From Posidonia oceanica (lineage: Eukaryota > Streptophyta > Magnoliopsida > Alismatales > Posidoniaceae): a DNA stretch of 64,000 bases. The position numbers and the translations under genes are program-made. Of this stretch, positions 21,196 to 32,321 are shown piece by piece. How positions within the stretch are numbered: position 1 is the first letter of the stretch; the number at the start of each line of letters is the position of its first letter. Where the stretch lies: assembly GCA_037176725.1 (NCBI GenBank), contig JAZBRS010000020.1, forward strand, positions 58,680,001 to 58,744,000. The letters run 5' to 3'. The notes under the pieces are model-generated. The model made no database searches. It saw only the letters and a program-made list of their open reading frames with translations, and had not been told where the DNA came from.

Positions 21196-22504
21196 CGCTG
21201 ACCTGGAGTGTGTGAGAACAGGGCTGCGACGAGTGTTCAAGCGGTGATTCCTAAGAGGAGCTATCTTCGCAAAGGCGGATAGCTCAGAAAGGGAATGGTC
21301 GCGAATAAAGTCGCAACAGGAGCGTCAAGGAGGGTCGGTACTCGAGCTCTGGCAAAGGAAAACTCGCTTTACCGATCACGCTGACACAACAGAAGGAAAT
21401 TAGGGTTAGAAACCAAAAAGATGAATGCAAATGAGTTAATTAAATGGCATGAATGATATGTATGCTTTCTAGCATGCCCCCTTACCTAACTAGTGTTTCC
21501 TAGCAAGGTAATCTACTTCGGGTATCCCTGGGTGTACGGGTCACCGACTCAGGTCAGAAAAGTAGGTTCCCTGTCTAACTCCCGGCCCAGAGCTCAGGAA
21601 ATGACAGGGTGGTGCGCTGGTGGCCTCTACCCCGCCAAAGCGTGGGTGGTACCCTCTACTAACACCGACACGACCCCCGGACGAGAGGGGGACAGATCGA
21701 CTGACTCGCGCCACGCCCAAAGCGGTGGAGCAAGAGGCCGAGACTGTCCTTCGCAGACTAATAGGTGGACTCAGATGAGAAGAATGCATGCCCTATATGA
21801 TGCTTATGCAAATGCTTAAAGTCTTTTATCTTGCACATTTTATTAACCAGAGGGAGTGAAAGATTGTTCAGAGTCTCTAGTTGCTCCTAGAAGTTCTTTT
21901 TACTTGCGGTTTTTAGTTAACCATGGGGAGAGCAGACAAGTCTCCACTATCCTAGGCATGGCATGTGCGAAAGGGAAGAAAATCAGTCAAGCATGGCAGG
22001 CAGACGATCATACAACACAACAAAAGGCAAGTGCATGGCATGTGCGAGTGTTTGTGAGCATAATGGTGAAGAAAAAAACATTCATCAAGTCAAAAGGCAT
22101 GTATGCAAGGCATGTGCGTGCGTAGTGACATAGCAAAGGTGTAAAAGAAGCATTCAACATTCAAAAAGCATGTATTGTTGCCAAACAAGTATGTAGACAC
22201 GCAATGTGCGAGAATTAAAGCAATAATGCGCAAGTAAGGCAAAGCAAGTAAAGGCAAGTAAGCTGTAAAGGAAGTAAGGGCAGAAGCAAGGAAACAAGTA
22301 AATAAACAAGCACAGAAGCAAAGCCAAGCAAAGAGAGCGCAAACTGAGGCGAAAGAGGTGCAAAACCTAAGCAAAGTAGCCACGAAGCGACTTGCTAGGA
22401 GTTTGCACAGAAAAGCGAGCAAAACAGGCAAAGAAGGCACACAAGGCAGACAAAGCTGCAAAATAGGCGAGCGGAAAGGCCGGGAACGAAAGCCAGAGTC
22501 ATCA
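21196..22504 (-). other. 5' UTR of element A with a conserved 300-bp block
   Basis: This is non-coding leader between PBS and gag. The part at about 21485-21800 is strongly similar to element B (29170-29470) and to element H (60030-60330, plus strand), including GTGTCGGTGTTAGTAGAGGG in sense. The rest (21830-22500) is made of diverged ATGCAAG/GCAAGTAAG-type words with no conserved gene. Conservation limited to one block points to a packaging, splicing or translation signal. Confidence 0.7.
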
Positions 22505-22522
22505 TCCCCAGCAGAGTCGCCA
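22505..22522 (-). other. Primer-binding site of element A
   Basis: In sense it reads TGGCGACTCTGCTGGGGA, one base after the end of the 5' LTR. It begins with TGG, the complement of a tRNA CCA end. From memory, Ogre elements have a closely similar site assigned to tRNA-Arg. I have not checked this against tRNA sequences. Confidence 0.85.
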
Positions 22523-22523
22523 C

Positions 22524-25500
22524 TGTAGCAATCTCGATTGGAATCAGGCTCGCTATTAGCGGCGATTTGATCCGAGGAAGAGGCTCAACTCGAAAACACT
22601 TAAAATCGAGGAGAAAAGAGAAAGATAAGACAAATCAGAGTCGCCACCATGTCCATTAACGAGAGACAAGGAAAACCGGGGGAAATGTGTGAATTAACAC
22701 GCAAAACCAAGCAAGAAATGCAAAGCAAAGCAATACAAGGGAAAACAAATGCAAATACATGCAAAAGAGATGACTCTAGCCTAGGATAAGGGCAGTATGG
22801 TCATTGCAGGCCAAAAGACTGGGTAAGGACTCTTGTTACGCGTGGGGAAGGTGTTAGGCACCCCCGACACGCCCGAGAATCGGTCTTTCTAGGCTTACGC
22901 TTGCATACGCAGGAAAATGCAGATTTGAATGCCTATGTGCCTATGAATGCCTAAATGAATGCTCAAGGTGTGCTCTAAGTGGGAGGGATGCAAAGCAAGG
23001 AAGTAAACGTGCAGTCTGAGTGCTCAGCTACGCTGTCTGTGTTCCGAACCGGGCGAAACCTGGCTCGTGAGAACTCCAGGCAGTAAGCATCACAGCCCTA
23101 TATGCAAATGCAAGAGAAAAAAGCAAAACAACGGCAAAACCATGCAATGCAGGCAACATGCAAGAGAAAATGGCGTAAAACACGCAAAACGAGGCAAGAA
23201 ACAAGAACGGCACGCGAAACGGCGCAAAAGGACAAGATGAACATGCAAAACGAGCGAGAAAGTAAGGCAGCACGCAAATCGGTGCAAAAGACGATGACGG
23301 GCATGCAAAACTGTGCCAAAAATAGGGCAAGCGCGCAAAACGGCGCGAAAGACAAAGCAGGCACGCAAAACGGTGCCAAAACGAGAGCAGGCATGCAAAA
23401 CGGTGCCCAAAACAGCGAGATAAAAACCTCAGAAAAGCCGTGCGAATGCAAATGCAAGGAAAAGATTAGAAGCAGTAAAAGGAGAAGTAAAACAACGCAT
23501 GTGTGAGAACAGGCGCAGTCCGGGGCCACACAGAGTAGATGTGAAGACCTACAAAGGGGAGGGTGAGTAAACGGAGGGATTACCACTCTTTTGTGACCGT
23601 TTCCCACTAAACCGTTCCACGATCTGTCTCGCACGCTGCCCAAAGCTCGCGATGCGATCGGATCGTGGAAAAGGGGGAAGAAAGTCACATTAAGTGGTAA
23701 ATCCAGGTAAAACTCAACACAAAACACATGGGGAAACGCAAAACGGGGATCTAAGTTGCCAAGCAGAAAGGAGAGGTCCTATTCTACATGCTCAAAGAGA
23801 CAGAAATCGAAAACGAGGAAAACTATGCAAATGGCATGCAAATGAATGCAATGCAGGGGTTCAGGAGGACATACCTGGAAATCCGGGAGCCTGATCTGAG
23901 ATCTGTCTAGTCCATGCTGAAGAGCGCTTCACTGCGGTCGCCTGGGCAGCTTACTTGAGAAGATCCAACGGCCGGATTGGAAGATATCGCAGCTTCAAGG
24001 CAGAAAGGCCAGAACAGGGGAGAAGAACAGATCTAGGTGTTCAGGAGGTCCTAGGGGTGTGCAAAAGGTCCTCCCAAGTGAAGGGGAGCTAAAGGTGCTT
24101 AGTGTGTGCAAAAGGATGCTAAAATGCAAGACTAAATGGATGCAGAATGCATGCACAAGCAAGAAGAGACAAGGGGAAAAACTTGGAAAAGACAGGAGTT
24201 CAAAAGCATTTTTGAAAAAGAAAAGGGGCTAAATGCAAGTTTTCACAAAGGATAGGGTCCACAAAGGAGGGTTTTGAAAACAGGAGAGGGCAGGGCTTTA
24301 TTTTGCAAAAGACTGGGCTCAGAAAGCTATTTTGAAAAGAGGGCATGCATTAGAAGAGGTTTTGAAAACAAAAGAAGTCAGAGTGCAATTTTGGAAAAAA
24401 CTGGGGTCTAAAGTGCAAATTTTCCAGAAAACAGGGTTCTGGGGAGTCCGGGGATGCTAATGGAGGGTCTACGTGCAATTGGGCAAGCATAGGAGCTAAG
24501 ATACAACTTCAGGGGCAAAACAGTCTTTTTACATGGTTTTTAAAGGATGCAAGGACCTATGTGTGATTTTTGAATCATGCAGGGGTCAAATATGCAATTT
24601 TATATGTAAAACATGCTCTGAAATCAAAAGACAGGACTGATGTGCAATTTTTTAAAAAAACAGGGTTGAAAATGCAATGCAATAAGCAAAAATGCATGCA
24701 AAATGATTACTATGCATTTAACAGGACCTATATGCAAAAATGAAAAAACAGAGGGACAAATATGCAATACAGCATGCAAAAATTAAAAATGAAACCTAAG
24801 TTTCTACAGTGCATGGACCTAAATGCAAAATCAGAAACATGCAGGGGGCCAGAATGCAATGCAATATGGCAAAATACATGCAAATAAATGATCTGATTTA
24901 AAACAAGACCCAAGTGCAAAAATTGAAAATAGAGGGGCTGAAGCATAAAATTTTATAACTAAACAGCACAGTAAAAGGACTGAAAAGAAAATACTGAAAA
25001 ACACAGATATTTAGAGCAATTTAGCATGGTTTTAAATTAAAAACAAAGCAAATTAAATGGCATAAGGACTGAAATGCAAAAGTGAAAGAACTTAGGCTAA
25101 GCATGCAATATTCACACAAAAACCATATAACTGAGAAAATAAAAGCACAGTGATCGTCGGCGGAGGTGAGTACTGTAGCAGTAAGCTTCCAGACCTCACC
25201 ACCGCCGGCACAGGGGGGCTGCGGAGGCACAGGAGGGCGGAGGCGGCTGCTGACGTCCGTGCGGAGCTCCGGGGATCGTCGGGACGGCGTTCCGCTGGCT
25301 GGAGCGTCGTGGAGATCGGAGAACGGCGCCGGAGAAGAGGAACTGACCGGCGTGTCGAGGACGGAGCAGGAGGGCCGAAGAACTGGTTCTGGTCGGCGGA
25401 AAAGCATCAAGGGGAAGAGAGAGAGCGGGGGAGATTAGTGATTACCTGTCGTTGTGTCCGGAGCGCGCTCCCGACCTCGGCAGTGTCGGAGCTGGCCGGC

Positions 25501-28319
25501 GATGGCTGTCTGGTTGCAGCGGCGACTGTCGGGCACTCGCGGAGGTGGGGGCTGGCTCAGAGCGAGCTTCCGGTGCTTCCCAGACGTCCGAACGCGAGCT
25601 TCGAAGCTCAGGCAGTGATTCGGCACTTTTTGGGTTCAGCAAAGTGACTGGAGGTGGGGGAGGGTGTTGCTGCTCGTCGGACCTGGTGGAGCCTTCCGGG
25701 AGGTAGCTGGAGGTCCGGAGAGTGATGCTGGATGATCAGGTTAGGTTTCTGGAGAATGTGGAGGGAGTTTGCAGGTTGGGTCGGTTTCTGGTCAGAAGGA
25801 GGCTTAGGTGTTTGTTGTGGAGTTCGGAAGCTGTGGTGGATGGTTGGGTTCGAGGTCGGAGGCTCTGGAAAGGTGGTGGTTCAGGGATTGTTTGGGTGGA
25901 TTTTGGGAGAAGGCTGTAGGCTGAAGTGGAGGGAATTGCTGAAGGAGGAGTGTTGGGTTGCAGTGGTGATTAAGTGGAGTTTCAGGACGGTTTTAGGTGG
26001 TGAAAAGGCAGTGGGATGGTGGAAGCAGGTGGCTGGTTGTTGGGTGAGATTGGGGGGATAACTGGGAGAAGTTTGAAGGCTCGCAGTGGTGTCGGATTGC
26101 TGGAATGGGAAGAGGGAGGTTTGCTGCGGATTTTAGCAGAGGAAGGGGAGGGAATTGCTGAAGAGAGGCTGGAGAATTGGAGGCTCTCTCCGGGATGCAG
26201 AGGGGGACACTCAGACCACTCTCTCTGGCCACTCTTTCTTCTGGAAATTGGAGGGTGAAGAGGAGGAAGAAGGGAGATCACTCAGGTAGAGGAAGTTGGC
26301 TCTCTCAGGTTGCTACTGCTCTAGCTGATGGTCTGCTGGTGTTTCTCTGATTGCTCACACGGATTGCCAACTGAAGAAGATGCTCTGAAGGAATGAATGG
26401 AAGCTTATATGGGGGGAGACCGGCTGCTGGCACGCTGCTGATTTTTGAACTCCACCGGCGGCACTGCAGCGGAAGGGATGGCGAGGCGACTGGCATTCAA
26501 TGCCTCTTGGGAACGGTGCTGAGATAGAGGAGAAGCGGCGAGCTGCTGGGTGATTGGACGGAGGCTCAAATTTCAAATGGAGGCGGGAAGACTGTCGCAG
26601 CAAGCTCGCGGGAGGAAAACCGGCTGACGCGCGAGGAAGAAGAAGGAAGAAGAAAGAGCGCTGGGTCGGACCGTGGGCCGAAGGAAAAAAACGAAAAGAA
26701 ATAAAAGAAAAAGAGAAACGGGCTGGATTGGGCCCAGCAGAGAAAAAGAAAAAAAATGAGAAAGAAAGGAAAGTAAGGAGAAGGAAAGAAAGGGAGGGAA
26801 AAGTGTGGAAATAAAATAAGTAAAAATGAACTAAAAATAAATAAAAATATTAGAAAGGTTGTGATGTGAATTAGGATTTTAATTAAATTTTTTAATGGCC
26901 ATTTTGGGTTGCTTAGTGTGTTTTGGGCTTGATTAGGGTTTTAAGGTTTTGGTTTTGTTTTTAATTAGTTTTCACTTGATTAAATGTTTGTTAAACCTTT
27001 TTTAAATTGTTTTAAAAATTGTGTTTCCCTTGTTGGACACTTAGGATATTGATTAGGATTTTTTAGGATTTATTTTCGTATTAACCAGGGTTGTTTTCAG
27101 GTTTTTAAGTTTTAGTCTTCTTAGGGTTTTTTCTTTCTTAAGTCTTTTAAATTATGCTTTGATTTTTATTTGTTGATTTTTCTTGAAGTTTTTAGTTAGA
27201 TTTCTCTGGTTTGATGGGGTGTTTTTAAGTCTTTTAAATGTGTTTTTCTTTTCCTTTTAACTAAGTTTTTTAATTTGTTTTTTCTTAGGTTTGTTAGGTT
27301 AAGTCTTTTGCTTCTTTAATTACTTGTTTTAATGTTTGTTTTTTTTATTCTTCTTTTTAAGGTTTGTTTTTTTTTTAATCTTCTGATGGGGTTTTTACCT
27401 TTGGTGGGTTTTGATTCCATTTTAGTTTTTTTCTTGATTTTTCAGTGTTTTCTTTTGATTTGTTTTGCATTTTTTAGCTTACATGCTTGGTTTTCCTTTT
27501 AGCTTGATTTAGTTAAGTTTAGGTTTTTAATTGCTTGTTTAATGTTTTTTCATTGTTTTTCTTAGGGTTCTGATTTGTTTCTTTCATGTTTTGGGGTTTT
27601 ACAGATTTTTAGGGGTTTTTATGGATTTTTGCAAAAGAGAGAAAAGGAAAAAAGAAGGAGGAAAGAAATGGAAAAAAAGAGGGAGATAAAAGGAAAAGAG
27701 ATAGGTTGGAGGAAAATGATTTCTAAAATTCAGAAAAAATGCTAAAAATAAAGTAAAAATAGGGATAAGATAGAGGAAGGACAGAAGCACAGAAGGGGCC
27801 CACAGCTAGACCAGAGAAAGGGTAAGAAGGGGATGAAAAGAGAGATGATAAACAGGAGAGAGAGAGGAGAGAGAAAATGATAATCCCAGAGAGAGAAAAG
27901 GATAATTTGAGTGAATGGAGGTCTTAAAGGTCTTGGAATGGGATGAAAATTGGTGAGTGGGCAGTCTAGGGTTTGAGGTGTTGGTTCTGAAGTTTTGGTT
28001 TGATTCTGAGAAGGTTTTAGAGGGGTTTCAAGGTGTAGAAAAATGGTAGTTTCACCTAGGTTTTCTAGGATTTTTGGGAACGGTCTAGGTTTGAGATTTT
28101 CTAAGTTCTTGGGCAGGTTTGCTAAGTGGGTGTTGGTGGGTTTTCCTATGGATTTAGGTCAGGTTTTGAGCTTGGGAAGAGGGGTAAAGGCTTAGGTCAA
28201 GTTTGCTTGATTTTGAAGGGTAAAGAAGAGGGTTAGGGTTTGGTTTGGTTTGGGTTTGAGTCCAGCAATCACTAGGAGGGCTCCAAGTGGTCCAAGCCTG
28301 CCAAGATGGGATGTCAACA
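22524..28319 (-). mobile_element. 5' LTR of element A
   Basis: It is 5,796 bp and colinear with 1057-6835 along its whole length, with scattered substitutions and an extra stretch of about 18 bp near 25310-25330. It carries the same conserved block (about 22775-22905), GGCAC/GTGCC hairpin array (23105-23460), GC-rich island (25165-26640) and T-rich stretch (26820-27600). As the upstream LTR it would hold the active promoter, but I cannot place a TATA box with confidence. Confidence 0.93.
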
Positions 28320-28324
28320 CCAGG
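28320..28324. repeat. Target-site duplication of element A, right copy
   Basis: CCAGG follows the LTR end directly and matches 1052-1056 exactly. Confidence 0.93.
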
Positions 28325-28921
28325 GAAAGGAGTTCCTTGCAGTGCATAGTGCTGTGCAGATGCAGGAGGCAGAAGGTGTGCCCCCATCGCCGAAGCAGTG
28401 AGTAGCTGGGGTGATTGTCTAGGCGGGAGTGCAGTGTGTGCAGGAGCAGGCTATAGAGGAACCTCAAGGGCAGTAGGAATGCAAGGGGGGCGAACTGATA
28501 GAGCCATGCCCTGTAGTGTGTGGGCAGTCTCCATCAGATGCTGGTACTGCAGCTCAGGGGACCCGTCAGTGGGAACGCTGAAGTGCTGGACCGGCGGGGG
28601 ACTATATTCAAGAGGTTGGGAACCTATGGCAAGGGTCGCCGCAACAGAAGGGGCGTTGATAACGACATAGCCCCGGAACAGAGGGGTCAAAGGTGCCTCC
28701 GGAACACGAGAGGTGGTCACCAAGATAGACTCGGTGACCAGACCCAGAGGAGTGCAAGTCTGCCAATGCCCCTCAGCCAACTGAGGTGCCCCAAACACCT
28801 GAGGGTGGAATCCTGGTGTCACAACGGGCACAGAGCGAGTGGAAATGAAATCTGGAGGGACCCAAGTAGTAAACCCCTCCGAGTCAATAGAAAAGTGGAG
28901 CTCACTAGCAAACTGGGCCAT
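28325..28921 (-). pseudogene. gag N-terminal part of element B
   Basis: It starts with MAQFASELHFS at 28921 and is readable to about 28451 (TESILVTTSRVPEAPLTPL, QHFSVPTDGSPELQYQHLME, LQGMALSVRPP). It is colinear with element A gag 21195-20700. After 28451 the frame is lost, and it is cut by element A at 28319, resuming at 1056. Structural protein remnant. Confidence 0.85.
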
Positions 28922-30041
28922 CGCTGACCGACTCTAAGTGAGGGAAGGCTGCAACGAGAAAGTAATGACGCAAGACCTAAAGGGGAGCTACTATCGGAAG
29001 CGATGAACAGCCTAGAGACAGAGGAGGGACGCTCAACGTCCTGACAGCGGATCCCGCACATACGTGCGAAAACAATAAAGATGTTAGAAGTTGGATGCAA
29101 AGCAATTATTAGTGGTGGCATGAATGGCACACATGCAGATGAATGCCCTAAAATGCGCTCTCTTACCATGCATGTCCTGAGTAGATGACCTACTAGGACG
29201 CACTCATGGGTAATTGGATTTATTGACTCCAGGTCAGAAAAGAGTGGGTCCCCGTCTAAATCCTGGCCCAAAGCTCAGGCAGTAACGGGGTGGTGCATTG
29301 GTGGCCTCGACCTTGCCGAAGCATGGGTGGTACCCTCCACTAGCACCGACACGACCCCTGATAAGGGGGGACAGACCGACTGACCTACGCCATGCCAAAG
29401 CATTGGGGCAAGAGGCTGGGACTATCCTTCGCAGACTGTGGGTGGACTCAGATGAGAAGAATGCATGCTTTCTAGAATGATCAAACATGCAAGATGCTTT
29501 AGAGTCTTTTACTTGCGTTTTATTTAACCAAAAGGGGAAAAACTGCAAGCTATTGGCTCTAGTTGTGCTTAGATGTTATTGCTTGGCTTTATTGTAGCTT
29601 TTAGATTAAGCAAAAGGGAGCAAGCATGTTTCTACTATCCTAGGCATGGCATATGCAAAAGGGGGATGAGACAGACAAACATGGCATGCAAACAATCATG
29701 CAACAAGGCAAAAGGCATGCGCATGGCATGTGCAAGTGCTATGGACATGATAGTGGAAAGAAAAACACTTATCACATCAAAATACAAGTATACAAGGCAT
29801 GTGCATGTGTAGTGGCATAGCAAGCATGTAAAATAAGCATTCATCACTCAAAAAGTAAGTATTATTACCAAGCAAGTATGAAGACATGTATGATGCATAA
29901 ATAAAGCAAGTAAAAGCGATGTAAGCAGTAAAGCAGGCGAACATGCAAGCATGCAAGCAGGCAAGGCATGCAAAGGTGTAAGGCAAGCAAAGTATGAAAA
30001 TCAAGCGAACGAAAGCCAAAAGCAAAAGCCGGAGTCTAGTA
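28922..30041 (-). other. 5' UTR of element B
   Basis: 29170-29470 is the conserved leader block shared with elements A and H. 29560-30000 is repeat-poor sequence with many GCAAG/ATGCAA words. I see no gene. Confidence 0.65.
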
Positions 30042-30059
30042 TCCCCAACAGAGACGCCA
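30042..30059 (-). other. Primer-binding site of element B
   Basis: In sense it reads TGGCGTCTCTGTTGGGGA, one base from the LTR end. It differs from element A's site at two positions. Confidence 0.8.
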
Positions 30060-30060
30060 C

Positions 30061-32321
30061 TGTAATGATCCCGAAATTCGGATCGTCCATGCACGATGCC
30101 AAAGCTTGCTTGCACCGATCAGAATTAGGTTCACTATTAATGGTTGGACCTGAGGATGAGTACTCTACTCGGAAACGCCGAAAAAAGGGGAAAGAGAGAA
30201 GATAAGACAAATCAGAGTCGCCACCATGTCTATTGAATCAGGAGACAAGAAAAACCAGGGAAATGCGTGAATAAACACACAAAACCAAGCAAAAGATGCA
30301 ATGCAAGGCAATGCAATGAAATGATATGCAATGAGATGCAATGATGTGACTCGTGCCTAGGATAAGGACAATATGGTCATTGCGTGCCAAGAGACAGGGT
30401 AAGGACTCCTATTACGTGTGGGGAAGGTGTTAGGCACCCCCGACACGCCCGAAGAATCGGTCTTTCTAGGCTTAGCTCGCTCGCATATGTCGGATGCTAT
30501 GAATGCCTAACGTGCCTATGTGCCTATGTGCCTAAATGTCATGAATGCCTAAACTTACTAGACGTGTTATGATGTTATGATGCATGGTTAATGCATGCAA
30601 GAAATGCGATCAAGGCGACAAGGCACGGAAAACAAGATGCAAAAGTGAGGTCTGAAAACAAATCGGCAAAATAATCAAAGAGGAGGCGGCAATCAAAGTG
30701 GCTCAGCCATTGCCTAAGCTGTAGAGTTAGTCGCGGTAGTAGGGGCGCCAGAGGGAGTCGCTGCTAAGGTCGGCAATAGAGGGGGTTCCCTGTCGGAGTA
30801 GCTGCTAGGAGTTGGTCGCCTGTTGGAGAGGCACTGGAGCTAGTCGTCAGTGCGGGCGGCGGCGGAAGTGTAGATGGCTTCATCAGACAGTGGCCTTCAT
30901 GGCCGAAAGTGGGCTAGCTACATGATGCAAAATTGAAATCTAGAGGCATGATCCTACAGACGACATGATGGGGATGGCATGCAAACAAACAGATGGCAAA
31001 ACAAAGGCCTAGGTCGCCGGATATGGTGACCCAAAGTCGGCCGGAGGACTGCCGGAAACGCAGGTGAGTCGCCAGTGACGGAGGCGACCATGGTGGTCGC
31101 CGCCTCACAGAGCACCTGCACTGCAAACTATCCTCCAAGCAGCAAACTTCGTTGCCGAAAACAAGCATGATGGAGATGGCAAAATGCAAAATAAACATTG
31201 CGGAGCTAAGCATGGCTCAACGCGGAACAAAAGCATACAATCAGATTTGAAAGTGAGCAAGTGATTCGCAAGGTACGGGGGACAGAAGTCATCCGGAGGA
31301 CTGACCTGAGTTGCAGGTCAGTCGCCTGGTAGACAGGCGGCTAGGACGCAACTCGAACTGCCCAAACAGCCTTCTTCCCGGTCCGATCTTAGACTCACGA
31401 AGAAGCAAAAAAAGCACTCTAACTACTCAGGCATGTAGAGCAAACATTCATCTATGCATGCAAGCAAAAATCAAGGGAAACGGTGATCTGAGTCGGCCAA
31501 GGTGGTGACCCAAAGATCGACCGGCAACTGCAGAGGAGCAGGTTAGTCGCTGGCTCAGCTGGCGACCAACCTTGCAGTCCTCCGGTGGCCGGAGATGATG
31601 GTCAAGGATGGCCAGGAAGCTACGAAACGGAGGTTTGAAAGGCTTGGTGTGTTGCTGGAGTATGTAGGAGTGTGTTTGGGTGGTTGGTTTGGACTTTTGG
31701 GCAAGCAGCTGAGGAGGAGTGATGGAAGTTAGCCGAAGTTGGGGAGAAAAAAATGGGTTCCTCCTTGGTAGCCTCTCTTCTCCAAAAGTGGTGGCTTTTG
31801 GTTTTTGTTTGGGTTGGGTGCTCCACCCAAAGCTCTGGCGATGGCAGAGGAGGAGCAGAGCCGTTGTGAGAGGGCTTGGCAGTCAAGGCGGCAGGCCTAG
31901 GGGCGAGACCGGCGGTGAGGTGATGGGTGGCAGGTTGAGGTCGGCGGTGGCAGAGAAGCTTGCACAGTGCATTGATTTACAGTCGAGTCGCCGCATCAAA
32001 TGGCGCCTAACTCAGTCGCCTCATCTCGTGGCGCCTAACTCAGTCGCCAGTCACCCCTGCTGGTGGCGACCAGACGTGTAACTCAGTGGCTAGGCTGAAG
32101 ATGGGCTTGGGCTTGTGGGAGGCTTAGGTTAAGATTGGGAAATGGGAAATGGATTGTTTTCGGTAGGTTTTGGGTAGTCTTGGAATGGGATTTGGTTTTA
32201 TGTCAAATTGGGTTAGATTGAGTGGAAAGGTGGGGTTTTGGGGAATGGTTGAATCCGTAGTTCCCGAGCTCGCTTTTTCCAAATTCGATCCGCCGCTAGG
32301 TGTCAAAATGAGGTGTCTACA
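30061..32321 (-). mobile_element. 5' LTR of element B (2.26 kb)
   Basis: Bounded on the plus strand by TGTAATGATC at 30061 and GGTGTCTACA at 32321 (in sense TGTAGACACC...TTACA). It contains the conserved block at about 30353-30480 and many GTCGCC...GGCGAC hairpins at 30720-31570 and 31970-32075. Inserted in the gag of element C. The target duplication would be GGGTT at 32322-32326; the other end lies left of the window. Confidence 0.88.
30720..32075. repeat. Dispersed GTCGCC...GGCGAC hairpins in LTR B
   Basis: Clear examples are GTCGCC (31068-31073)/GGCGAC (31083-31088), GTCGC (31546-31550)/GCGAC (31562-31566) and GTCGCC (32043-32048)/GGCGAC (32065-32070). Several degenerate copies lie between. 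Loops differ in sequence and length, so the pairing rather than the loop is what recurs. The same stem occurs in element C at 34612-34632 and 37020-37068. Confidence 0.65.

Larger units (their letters stand above)
1057..28319 (-). mobile_element. Complete giant Tat/Ogre-like LTR retrotransposon (element A), minus strand
   Basis: Length is 27,263 bp. In sense orientation, from 28319 to 1057, it has a 5' LTR (28319-22524), PBS (22522-22505), 5' UTR, gag-pol in one frame (21195-12394), an extra ORF (10937-9819), a repeat-rich 3' UTR (9818-6904), PPT (6850-6836) and a 3' LTR (6835-1057). The LTRs start TGTTGACACC and end GCTACA, and 5-bp duplications CCAGG flank it. The host sequence is gag of element B. 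The two LTRs look about 98% identical by eye (not computed). The largest difference I see is an insertion of about 18 bp near 25315. The coding part has seven nonsense codons, and integrase lacks a catalytic Asp, so this copy depended on proteins supplied in trans or died after insertion. Confidence 0.93.
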
